Shown here piece by piece: positions 18,532 through 26,815 of a DNA stretch of 64,000 nt. The stretch is from Carbonatibacter sp965199245 (GTDB lineage Bacteria; Pseudomonadota; Alphaproteobacteria; Kiloniellales; Kiloniellaceae), in NCBI GenBank assembly GCA_965199245.1, contig CBDAQP010000001.1:1116001-1180000 (forward strand). Direction: 5' to 3'. Position 1 is the stretch's first letter, and each line of letters opens with the position of its first letter. A program made the translations under genes and the position numbers. The notes under the pieces were generated by a model. The model was not told where the DNA came from. It did no database searches and saw only the letters and a list, made by a program, of their open reading frames with translations.

Positions 18532-19401
18532 TTATGAATTGTCGTCGATCAAAGACATTTGATCGCCGTCATCGGGGAAAACCATTCCAAAATTGGGAGT
18601 CTGATCGTTTGATTCAGCGTTTCTGACCGCGTTATGGCGGGCCTGGTTGTAGACAGAGCGGATACGTGCATAGAAATCGAGGGAATCGTTTTTGAGTGCG
18701 TCCAGCGTTTCAATGTTCCGCGCACGAGTGTCCACACCATCAACAATTGTCCGTCCCAATAAAAGATCATCAGAAGCCAGATGTGTGAGGGGATCCATCA
18801 TCGTATCCGCGATCAATCCTGTCGAGTCGCGCAGGTTTGACGGCCCCAACAGAGGCAGGACAAGATAAGGACCCTCGCCAACGCCCCAGGTAGAGAGTGT
18901 TTGTCCGAAGTCTTCGTTGCGATAAGGGTGTCCCTGTTGACCCGCGATATCAACTATACCTCCTAACCCGACTATGGTGTTCAGGAAAAAACGAGTCAGG
19001 GTATTTTCAGTTGCCTCAAGATCACCCTGAAGGATGTTATTGATTAAGATAATGGGACTGCTGGCATTGCGGAGGACATTGCGGATATTGTCCTGGATGG
19101 GGTCGGGAACGATGAAGCGATAACTTTGCGCCACTGGGCGAACGACGAGCAGATCTGCCGCTTCGTTCACTCCAAAAATAAAGCGATTCAAGCCTTCAAA
19201 AGGATCGGAAATTCCTGTTTGGGGGGTATCTTCGGCAAAGGGATCGTCCGGGAAGGAAGAGGCAGGTGCATCAGACGAGGACGCGCTGGCGTGAGGCGTC
19301 TGAGACAAGACAGCACCAAGAGTGAGGAGACCAAAGGCTGAAACCGTAAAAACGCGCCATGCAAACACAGCTTTAGGGAGAATGTGGTATCTTTTGCACA
19401 A
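18532..19401 (-). CDS. mlaA: MlaA / VacJ family outer-membrane lipid-asymmetry protein
   Basis: A 289-residue protein with the full VacJ domain: DPFEGLNRFIFGVNEAAD near residue 66, the donut helices, NTIVGLGGIVDIA, and GVGEGPYLVLPLLGPSNLRDS. It removes misplaced phospholipid from the outer leaflet of the outer membrane together with MlaC. The N-terminus has a hydrophobic signal, but no lipobox cysteine before the mature part (it reads LSQTPHASASSSD), so it may be exported by signal peptidase I instead of being a lipoprotein. TTG 19401 is the ORF start; a later start is possible. Confidence 0.85.
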   Translation of the reverse strand: MCKRYHILPKAVFAWRVFTVSAFGLLTLGAVLSQTPHASASSSDAPASSFPDDPFAEDTPQTGISDPFEGLNRFIFGVNEAADLLVVRPVAQSYRFIVPDPIQDNIRNVLRNASSPIILINNILQGDLEATENTLTRFFLNTIVGLGGIVDIAGQQGHPYRNEDFGQTLSTWGVGEGPYLVLPLLGPSNLRDSTGLIADTMMDPLTHLASDDLLLGRTIVDGVDTRARNIETLDALKNDSLDFYARIRSVYNQARHNAVRNAESNDQTPNFGMVFPDDGDQMSLIDDNS

Positions 19402-19626
19402 TGGCTTTAACTCCAGTGTTCAAAACGTGTAATCAACCCCTCGGTTTCTAGTCTTTCGCTACAGAATAATCAAGCCCTCTCTTGGTGAAAACGCTACGCA
19501 AAATGTGATATTTTTGCAACAAAAAACAGTGAGAACGGGGCGGGTGTTTTGTCTTTGGTTTTGTCTTCATGCTCTGCATGAAGGCACTGTTTTTTTGACT
19601 CGATTGTTCCTCAACTGCAACATTTT

Positions 19627-20208
19627 TTACGCGTCCTGCTGGCTTTGCTCCGGGTTTTCTTCGTCCAGAGCCATGGCGGCCTTGCTAATGCGTTGCATGA
19701 TGTTTTCGATCTCGTTGCTGTCGATATCCCCGCTTTCCGCCGCTGTGTTTTCTGGGTCTGGTGTGGGTGGACTGTTGTTTACCTCGCTGTCTGCTTCGCC
19801 GCTGTTCGTTTCATCCTTCGCCTCAACAGAGTCGTCCGTATCGTCTTCGTTTTCAGTATCCGGGTTGAGGGTGTCTGAGCCAGGGCTGATGTTAGAGAAA
19901 TGCTTGTCCATTTCAACCAGTGTATCGGTAATATGTCCATTTTCGATGGCTTCGAGGAGATTGGGGAGCATCTTGCGAAGTTCTTGGCTTTCTTCTTCGC
20001 GCAGGGTCAGTGCGTTTGTTGCCTCCTCCAATGACTCTTCCAGTTCGCTGATACGGGTGTCTTTTTCACTCGTTTCCTGAATTCGGGACTCGGTGACTTC
20101 GACCAAATCGACAAGTCGCTTGCTGTAGTTGGCGGATTTATCGGCAATCAGGCCTAGCTTTTCCTCGGCAGATTCGACGCGCTGGCGCAGAAGGTCAAGA
20201 TCAGACAT
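19627..20208 (-). CDS. Acidic coiled-coil protein of unknown function
   Basis: A 193-residue protein. The ATG at 20208 is chosen because GGGAG lies about 10 bp upstream and the sequence MSDLDLLRQRVESAEEKL starts a heptad pattern. Residues 1-75 are predicted coiled coil. Residues about 110-165 are acidic, Ser/Asp/Glu/Asn-rich and likely disordered. A short helical segment with NEIENIMQRISKAAMAL follows. No signal peptide or membrane span. No family recognised; no role is proposed. Confidence 0.6.
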   Translation of the reverse strand: MSDLDLLRQRVESAEEKLGLIADKSANYSKRLVDLVEVTESRIQETSEKDTRISELEESLEEATNALTLREEESQELRKMLPNLLEAIENGHITDTLVEMDKHFSNISPGSDTLNPDTENEDDTDDSVEAKDETNSGEADSEVNNSPPTPDPENTAAESGDIDSNEIENIMQRISKAAMALDEENPEQSQQDA

Positions 20209-20482
20209 GAAGACTACTCCCTGATTAGAATCGTTGATTAAAGTCGTTGTGAAGACTGTCCGCACACGAAAAATATTTTTAAGTCAATATCATAGAGCGA
20301 AATGTTCCGAAAATAAAACCCTTTTGATAAAGAAGGCACGATTTTGAGGAAAAAAGTGAGCTTGGCGTTTTCAGAGGTGTCCAGGTGTGCAGTGCGATGA
20401 AAAAAGATTTTACCTTTGTTCTGTTCAGTGCAACCATCAAGCTCGTCCTGTGACTCTGAATTTTGATGGGATATTGGGAGAA

Positions 20483-20911
20483 ATGTCGATGTCAGTAGGG
20501 AATTATGCTGGGGATGTCACGGTTCAGCAAGCGTGGGCTGCCTTACAACAGGACAAGGCCGCTGCTCTAATTGATGTCAGAACGCAACCGGAATGGCAGT
20601 TTGTCGGTGTGCCTAACCTCGCACAGCTGGGCAAGGAACCCCTGCTTGTTTCTTGGCAGTGTTATCCCGTGATGGCGGTGAACGACAATTTTGTTGCACA
20701 GATTTGCACAAAGGGAATCGATAAAGAGCAGACCCTCTACCTGCTCTGTCGTTCTGGTGTACGCTCGGTTGCTGCCTCTGTTACCTTGTGTGCAGAGGGG
20801 TTTCGGGCGTTTAATGTGCTCGATGGCTTTGAGGGTGGCCTGGATGCAAAGGGCCGACGGGGTCAGAGCACAGGGTGGAAAGCGGCCGGGCTTCCCTGGC
20901 GACAGGGATAA
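20483..20911 (+). CDS. Rhodanese-like sulfurtransferase
   Basis: A single-domain rhodanese of 142 residues with the catalytic loop LLCRSGVRSVAAS and the DVR.Q.EW entry motif. It starts at ATG 20483, preceded by GGGAG. It lies 10 bp upstream of metZ, a pairing common in alphaproteobacteria. It may deliver sulfane sulfur to homoserine sulfhydrylation or handle sulfide; the substrate is not known. Confidence 0.85.
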   Translation: MSMSVGNYAGDVTVQQAWAALQQDKAAALIDVRTQPEWQFVGVPNLAQLGKEPLLVSWQCYPVMAVNDNFVAQICTKGIDKEQTLYLLCRSGVRSVAASVTLCAEGFRAFNVLDGFEGGLDAKGRRGQSTGWKAAGLPWRQG

Positions 20912-20921
20912 GGAGGGCATT

Positions 20922-22115
20922 ATGAGCAAAGAAAACAGAGGGGTTACGATGCGTCCCAAGACAGCATTGGTGCGCGGTGGGGTGATGCGCAGTGCCTTTC
21001 AGGAAACGAGCGAGGCTCTTTTTCTCAATTCGGGTTATGTCTATGATACGGCAGAGGCCGCAGAACAGGCCTTTAACGGTGAAAAACCCCGCTATGTCTA
21101 TTCGCGCTATGCCAATCCGACGGTCACGATGTTCGAAGAACGCCTGCGCTTACTCGAAGGAGCGGAAGTCTGTCGGGGTACCTCCAGTGGAATGGCTGCT
21201 GTCCATGCGGCGATGGCCTGTTTCCTGCGCACAGGTGATCGGATTGTGGCCTCGCGTGCACTTTTTGGGTCGTGTTCGTGGATTTTGACGGAACTGTTGC
21301 CGCGCTGGGGGGTTGAGACACTTTTGATTGACGGCACGCAACAGGCAGCGTGGGAAGAGGCCCTCGCTACCCCGACGCAGGCGGTCTTTTTGGAAACACC
21401 GTCGAATCCCGGCCTGGAGCTTGTTGATCTTGAAATGGTGAGTAATCTGGCGCACGCGGTGGGCGCGCATGTTATTGTTGATAACATCTTTGCAACGCCC
21501 GTTTTTCAAAAACCGCTGGCGTGGGGAGCGGATGTTGTTGTCTATTCCACGACGAAGCATATTGACGGTCAGGGGAGGTGTCTCGGCGGTGCGGTGCTTT
21601 GTACACAGGATTTTGATGACTCTTTCCTCCGGGAGTTTCTGCGCCACACTGGCCCGTCCTTAAGCCCCTTTAATGCCTGGACAGCCCTGAAGGGACTGGA
21701 GACGCTCGACCTGCGGGTTCAGCGCATGGGGCAGAATGCGCTAGAACTGGCGCATCACCTTGAGGGACTCGGTAATGTGGAGCGTGTGATTTATCCCGGA
21801 CTGGATAGCCATCCGCAACATGCACTTGCCACACGGCAGATGACGGGATTTGGCACTGTTGTTACTTTTGATGTCAAAGGCGGCAAGGAGGGAGCTTTTC
21901 GTCTGCTCAATCGCTTGCAAGTTATTGATATTTCTAATAATTTGGGAGATGCCAAAACACTGGCGACCCATCCGGCCTCAACAACTCATTACCGTTTGAG
22001 CATCGAAGAACGGGCGCGCGTCAATATTATGCCCGGAACCCTACGCCTTTCTGTGGGATTGGAGGATATTGACGACTTGAAAGAAGACTTGGCCCGGGCT
22101 TTGGATTACCTCTAA
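20922..22115 (+). CDS. metZ: O-succinyl/acetylhomoserine sulfhydrylase (MetZ)
   Basis: A 397-residue PLP enzyme of the Cys/Met metabolism class. YSRYANPTVTMFEERL near residue 53, a glycine-rich GTSSGMAAVHAAMA phosphate loop, and the Schiff-base lysine in YSTTKHIDGQGRCLGG identify the family. The C-terminal LRLSVGLEDIDDLKEDL is typical of MetZ/MetB. It converts an acylated homoserine and sulfide into homocysteine, thus fitting metX at 9411. A strong AGGAGG lies 8 bp before ATG 20922. The longer reading frame upstream is a shadow of the rhodanese gene. Confidence 0.92.
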   Translation: MSKENRGVTMRPKTALVRGGVMRSAFQETSEALFLNSGYVYDTAEAAEQAFNGEKPRYVYSRYANPTVTMFEERLRLLEGAEVCRGTSSGMAAVHAAMACFLRTGDRIVASRALFGSCSWILTELLPRWGVETLLIDGTQQAAWEEALATPTQAVFLETPSNPGLELVDLEMVSNLAHAVGAHVIVDNIFATPVFQKPLAWGADVVVYSTTKHIDGQGRCLGGAVLCTQDFDDSFLREFLRHTGPSLSPFNAWTALKGLETLDLRVQRMGQNALELAHHLEGLGNVERVIYPGLDSHPQHALATRQMTGFGTVVTFDVKGGKEGAFRLLNRLQVIDISNNLGDAKTLATHPASTTHYRLSIEERARVNIMPGTLRLSVGLEDIDDLKEDLARALDYL

Positions 22116-22116
22116 A

Positions 22117-22236
22117 ACCTCGATCCTTGTCGTCTGGTGCGTCAGACCGTTTTCTGCGATTCCCGCGTATTTTAATATTCTGAGGTTCTCGAAAACAGTT
22201 TTCCTGCCAGCCAACAGGGGCGAGAGGTTTTGAGAA
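22117..22236 (+). repeat. Dispersed intergenic repeat, copy 3 (best copy)
   Basis: Reads AAAACCTCGATCCTTGTCG, CTGGTGCGTCAGACC, then ATATTCTGAGGTTCTCG, AAAACAGTTTTCCTGCC, AGCC and GCGAGAGGTTTTGAG. It follows metZ with no gap and carries blocks found in the three other copies. Confidence 0.7.
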
Positions 22237-22242
22237 GAACGC

Positions 22243-22539
22243 ATTATAGCCAATTCATTATAATCTGGCAAGGCAGGGCGGTCATTCTTCCTGCCGCTCT
22301 CGATCCCGGTGAACTCGTCCAGCAGGTCACCACGCCCATCTATGAAGCGAGTGACCGCTTCAAGCTACGCTTCCAGGCCAAGGCCGGAACGGCCTTGCCT
22401 GTCCGTCAATACTCGGAAACAGCCCACAAAATCAGTCATTTGGGACAGTCTAGCGGGCCGTCGTATAAAAATCAAACGTGCGTATGATTTTTATAAGTCC
22501 ATTGCGAACACTGTTTTTTACGGTCCTGCCTCGGATCTC
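22243..22539 (+). other. 297-bp gap: IS630 fragment and an unidentified open stretch at the edge of the RM locus
   Basis: Starts with TTATAGCCAATTCATTATA, a near-match to sequence inside the IS630-type remnant at 33735. After that a plus frame (about 22250-22487) stays open and reads WQGRAVILPAALDPGEL, then KAGTALPVRQYSE, a protein-like composition without a recognised family or start. It is probably the tail of a gene left by a rearrangement. The palindrome at 22464-22495 and the end of hsdR follow. Confidence 0.35.
22464..22495. repeat. AT-rich inverted repeat next to hsdR 3' end
   Basis: TATAAAAATCA (22464-22474) and TGATTTTTATA (22485-22495) are perfect inverted arms around a 10-nt loop, 45 bp beyond the hsdR stop. 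It could terminate hsdR transcription or mark the boundary of the transferred locus. Confidence 0.6.
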
Positions 22540-25500
22540 TTATAACTGACCTCCTACTCCTTTAAACTTCTCAACGAAGGCAGAAATCTTTTCAAAGACG
22601 CTTTGTTTCTTTGTCAGATACCGCGGGTTCAGAGGGCTCATCTGCGGCAGCACTGAGCCTAGTTCTGTTCCGCTATCACTGGCATATTCCCGTTTCAGGG
22701 ACGTGGCGATATAGCGACGCGCCGCTTCATCATTCAGGTTCTCCGATTTAATCAGATCTTCCGCTTCACGCTGCTGCTCCCCTCTCGCAAACGTAAAGAA
22801 GGCCTCAATAACGCTGGCCTTGTCGCCCAATCTCTCAAGTTCATTCTGATTGATGAAGTCCACAACAAGGCTTTCCTTGGCGCGATTGCCAAGGCTGGCC
22901 CGGATGACGCGGCGCACTTCGTCAACCAGATCGGATTTGCTCCTGGTTTTCTTGCTGTGCTCGAAAATTAGTTCGAGGATGTAATCAAGATTGATCTCCT
23001 GTGACTTCAGCAGATCGACTTCAAAGACAACATCATCCCAGTCAATGGTGGACCGTTCCTTTTCAGTTGCCTTCCTTTCACGGCGCAACCAGTCGCGAAT
23101 ATCGTTATAGCTAGAGCGATAGTCCTGAATCTTGCGCTCAGGAGGAACGTGGATAGCCTGCAAAGCCTCAAGATCACTGTCATTGAGATAGTGCTCCTCC
23201 TTAAATACCTGGACGGCTTCGTCGTCTGCCAAATCAATGTCTTGAATCGCTTTCAAGCTGGAAAACTCGTCGTAATTCTGTAGGATATTTTCCAGCTTGA
23301 GGTATTCTCCAAAAAGCTTGGCAAACCCCTTCTTGTCAGCTTCCTTCTCAATGCCCGCTGGCTCGGGGAAGCGATCTTCCAGTTCCCTGACGACATCGAC
23401 AAAACCACGACGCGCCTCACCAGTCGTCTGATCTGTAAAGCCATCCATATACTCCCTATAGCTTTTCTCCAGAACGACATTCTTTGTGTTTTTGTCACCG
23501 AACAGGGTGATCGCATCTACAGTCGCCTGTTCAAGATCACGGAAAGTGACGATATTGCCGAAGGTCTTGGTCGCATCATAAATCCGGTTGGTGCGCGAAA
23601 ATGCCTGCATCAGTCCGTGGTAGCGCAGGTTCTTGTCTACAAACAAAGTGTTGAGTGTTGGCACATCAAACCCAGTCAAAAACATGCCGACAACAATCAG
23701 CAGGTCAATCTCCTTTGACTTCACTCGCTTTGCCAAGTCGCGGTAATAGTTCTGGAAGCCCTTGCTGTCAACGCTGAAGTTGGTCTTGAAGAATGCGTTA
23801 TAGTCCGCGATCACCGTACTCAGGAATTCCTTACCGCTGTTGCTCATAGCAGACACATCAAAACTTTCATCCTGAATTTCGCCAATGGCATTCTGCTCTT
23901 CGTTGGCGGCAAATGAGAAAATAGTGGCAATCTTGAGCGGCTTGTCACTGCCTTCTTGCAAGCCATTGAGCGTCTCATAGTAAAGCCTGGCAGCGTCCAC
24001 GCTACTGACCGCAAACATGGCGTTGAAGCCCTTGTTACCAACCTGAAGTCGGTGCGTCTTTTGCCGGTAGTTTTTCAGCAGGTATTCGGAAATCTCCCTA
24101 ATGCGTTCCCGGTGCAGCAATGCCTGCCCGTTTTCAGCAGCAGTCAGCTTCTTCTCATCCTGTTCACGCTCGATAGCCGTGAACCGGGGGCGCACATCAT
24201 TGTAATCCACCTTGAACTTCAAGACCTTTTCATCTCTGATCGCATCAGTGATGACATATGTGTGCAGCTGACGTCCAAAAACGCTGGCAGTAGTCTCGGA
24301 TCCCGAGGCATTTTCCGGGAAAATGGGCGTGCCAGTGAAACCGAACTGGTAAAACCTTTTGAACTTCCTCTGCAAATTTTTCTGTGCCTCACCAAACTGA
24401 CTACGGTGACACTCGTCAAAGATGAAAACCACCTGCTTATTGTAGACTGGCAGGTCGCTTTCACTTTTCATCAGATTGTTGAGCTTCTGGATAGTCGTAA
24501 CAATGATCCTGTTATCATCTTTGTCCAGATTACGCTTCAATCCCGCCGTGCTGTCTGAACCGTTCACACTGTCAGGGGAAAAACGCTGATATTCCTTCAT
24601 CGTCTGAAAATCGAGGTCTTTGCGGTCGACCACAAAGAAAACCTTGTCGATAAAATCCAGCTCTGTTGCCAGGCGGGCGGCTTTAAAGCTGGTCAGCGTT
24701 TTGCCTGAGCCAGTCGTATGCCAGATATAGCCACCACTTTCTGACTTACTCCAGTTCTTAACCTGAAAGGAGCTATTGACCTTCCAAAGAACACGTTCTG
24801 TCGCTGCAATCTGGTAGGGCCGCATAACCAGCAAAGTGCCGCTCACATCAAGCACCGAATAATGCAGCAAGACATTCAGCAACGTGTTCTTCTGGAAAAA
24901 GGTGGCCGTAAAATCCTTCAGGTCCTTGATCAGGCTGTTGTCAGCCTTCGCCCAGTTCATTGTGAAGTCAAAACTGTTCTTGTCGCGTTTTGTGGTGTTG
25001 GCAAAATAGCGGCTGTCTGTGCCGTTTGAAATGACGAACAGTTGTAGATACTTGTAGAGAGAATTGTCGCTGTTGAAACTCTCCTTGCTATAGCGATGGA
25101 TCTGATTGAAGGCTTCACGGATTGCAACACCGCGCTTTTTCAACTCAACCTGCACCAATGGCAGCCCATTCACCAGGATAGTCACATCATACCGATTGGC
25201 ATGTGTTCCGGTCTGCTCAAACTGCCTGATGACCTGCACCTTGTTACGGGCCATATTTTTCTTGTTGAGCAGATAGATGTTCTGGATACGGCCATCATCA
25301 AAAACGAAATCATAAATGTGGTCATCGTGAATCTTGCGGATTTTGTCGGTGATGCTGTCATTTGGCCGATCAAGATAGGTCTCAACAAAGCGCCGCCACT
25401 CACCATCTGAAAACTGGACACCGTTCAAGTCTTGCAACTGCTGCTGCACGTTGGCCAGCATGGCTTCAGGCGTTGTCAGATCAGGTAGATATTCATAACC

Positions 25501-25641
25501 CTGATTTTGCAGGTCTCTGACCAGCTCGTGTTCAAGATCAGCCTCGCTCTGATACCCACCAGCCGCTTCCCATTGTGTGGAATACTTGTCTAAGACGATG
25601 AAATTCTGCGTCTCTGCGATGGTTTTCGTTTGCTCAACCAT
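22540..25641 (-). CDS. hsdR: Type I restriction enzyme R subunit (HsdR, type IC)
   Basis: A 1033-residue motor/endonuclease, close to EcoR124I HsdR in length. Its PD-(D/E)xK nuclease site is RYDVTILVNGLPLVQVELKK near residue 150-170. The translocase has TTGSGKT (Walker A), the DECH helicase box VVFIFDECHRSQFG and the later SF2 motifs FTGTPIF and GMFLTGFD. A helical C-terminal assembly domain follows. Its start overlaps prrC by 8 bp, so the four genes hsdM-hsdS-prrC-hsdR form one coupled operon. It cleaves unmodified DNA when bound to the HsdM2-HsdS methylase. Confidence 0.95.
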   Translation of the reverse strand: MVEQTKTIAETQNFIVLDKYSTQWEAAGGYQSEADLEHELVRDLQNQGYEYLPDLTTPEAMLANVQQQLQDLNGVQFSDGEWRRFVETYLDRPNDSITDKIRKIHDDHIYDFVFDDGRIQNIYLLNKKNMARNKVQVIRQFEQTGTHANRYDVTILVNGLPLVQVELKKRGVAIREAFNQIHRYSKESFNSDNSLYKYLQLFVISNGTDSRYFANTTKRDKNSFDFTMNWAKADNSLIKDLKDFTATFFQKNTLLNVLLHYSVLDVSGTLLVMRPYQIAATERVLWKVNSSFQVKNWSKSESGGYIWHTTGSGKTLTSFKAARLATELDFIDKVFFVVDRKDLDFQTMKEYQRFSPDSVNGSDSTAGLKRNLDKDDNRIIVTTIQKLNNLMKSESDLPVYNKQVVFIFDECHRSQFGEAQKNLQRKFKRFYQFGFTGTPIFPENASGSETTASVFGRQLHTYVITDAIRDEKVLKFKVDYNDVRPRFTAIEREQDEKKLTAAENGQALLHRERIREISEYLLKNYRQKTHRLQVGNKGFNAMFAVSSVDAARLYYETLNGLQEGSDKPLKIATIFSFAANEEQNAIGEIQDESFDVSAMSNSGKEFLSTVIADYNAFFKTNFSVDSKGFQNYYRDLAKRVKSKEIDLLIVVGMFLTGFDVPTLNTLFVDKNLRYHGLMQAFSRTNRIYDATKTFGNIVTFRDLEQATVDAITLFGDKNTKNVVLEKSYREYMDGFTDQTTGEARRGFVDVVRELEDRFPEPAGIEKEADKKGFAKLFGEYLKLENILQNYDEFSSLKAIQDIDLADDEAVQVFKEEHYLNDSDLEALQAIHVPPERKIQDYRSSYNDIRDWLRRERKATEKERSTIDWDDVVFEVDLLKSQEINLDYILELIFEHSKKTRSKSDLVDEVRRVIRASLGNRAKESLVVDFINQNELERLGDKASVIEAFFTFARGEQQREAEDLIKSENLNDEAARRYIATSLKREYASDSGTELGSVLPQMSPLNPRYLTKKQSVFEKISAFVEKFKGVGGQL

Positions 25642-26815
25642 TTTGTTCGCCCCCTTGCCAATAGGCGTAGTTGTTCAGAAGGTTATCTAGCAAGAGCCTC
25701 ACAGTCTTTTTCTCAGCCGGCGAAGGCTCGCGCACCTGCTCACTCGAAAGCATTGAATGGGTGAGAGTGTTGATCAACCGCACATAGCTGTCTTTGTTGC
25801 CTTCCACAGTATCCAGTAGATCGCTCCACCTTGCATAACCCAGGAAACCAGACGTTTTCTCATAGAGGTTCCTAAGTAGTGTGAAATGGTATCGTTCAAC
25901 AGAATTTGAATCGACTGCTTCCTGCAACACACACTTCAAATGCAGGTGATAGGAAAAACTCTTGTTCGTGTCGCCGTATTTGACGTTCAGGTGATAATTC
26001 CCATCCTCCAACCGTTCAAGCAGATAACACCCTTCTTTTTTGCCTTGCTTGTTCAAGCCAAGTTCGTTGTGCAGAACATTGTAAAAAAGTGGGCTGTGGG
26101 TCGTAATAATGAATTTAATCTGCTGTGGTGCTTTTTTAACCAGAGCTGCCAAATTCACAGCCAGTTCGATCAAATGGTTTTCATCCAGCGAACTGACCGG
26201 ATCATCGATAAACACATATTTCAGCTGATTATATCTATCCGTTTTACACTCGCTTTCAACTATTTTTATGTCTGTAATCATGCCATAAGGACTATTTTCT
26301 TCTTCCTGTTCATTCAGCACGTCGATAATCTGTTCCAGAAGGCTATAGAAAATGCTCCATATAAAATTGCTTTCTTCGCCTTTAGAGATTTTTATATTCT
26401 TGGTTATTTTATCATTGCCGCGCGCAAACGAAAAAGTAACCTCTGAAAAATCGGCACTGAAATATGGGGTGAGCCTATCACTGGTATATTGCTGAAAGTG
26501 TTTGATTGCGTTTTGATCCTGCCCTTGTTCCCCTAGCATCCACTGCGTGTATTTGTTCGGCCGGATGATTAACTTGTGATGGGTGTCACCCTCCAAATCA
26601 TTATCCCAGTAAAACAAATCCTCGGTAAATGCATTATAATAGAGAACCTTTATGTCGCGATCTTCTGTTTCTTCTTCATCCATTTTAGGATCTATCAAGT
26701 CTTTGAACTCCCGTGAAAGACGGGTTTTGCCGGAACCATTAAAGGCATAGATCAGCTGCGCTTTTTTATTGGATTCCTTCAATTTCTGCGCTATTTCTCT
26801 AAGAGTCTGGCTCAT
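25634..26815 (-). CDS. prrC: PrrC-type anticodon nuclease embedded in the type I RM operon
   Basis: A 393-residue protein, matching the size of E. coli PrrC (396). An ABC-like NTPase domain has Walker A IYAFNGSGKT (23-31), a degenerate signature KISKGEESNF (142-151), Walker B KYVFIDDPVSSLDENH (199-214) and the switch histidine in TTHSP (H240). The C-terminal part carries the candidate RNase triad: Arg315 and Glu319 in LLRNLYEKT, and His353 in LTHSML. The segment KYGDTNKSFSYHLHLK (279-294) corresponds to the tRNA-recognition region of PrrC. Known role: held silent by the type I enzyme, it cuts tRNA-Lys when phage disarm restriction. Start and end overlap hsdS and hsdR. Confidence 0.9.
   Translation of the reverse strand: MSQTLREIAQKLKESNKKAQLIYAFNGSGKTRLSREFKDLIDPKMDEEETEDRDIKVLYYNAFTEDLFYWDNDLEGDTHHKLIIRPNKYTQWMLGEQGQDQNAIKHFQQYTSDRLTPYFSADFSEVTFSFARGNDKITKNIKISKGEESNFIWSIFYSLLEQIIDVLNEQEEENSPYGMITDIKIVESECKTDRYNQLKYVFIDDPVSSLDENHLIELAVNLAALVKKAPQQIKFIITTHSPLFYNVLHNELGLNKQGKKEGCYLLERLEDGNYHLNVKYGDTNKSFSYHLHLKCVLQEAVDSNSVERYHFTLLRNLYEKTSGFLGYARWSDLLDTVEGNKDSYVRLINTLTHSMLSSEQVREPSPAEKKTVRLLLDNLLNNYAYWQGGEQNG

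Noticed and set aside
20691..20921. Longer N-terminus for metZ
   Set aside because: It overlaps the rhodanese gene; ATG 20922 has a strong AGGAGG and gives the family start.
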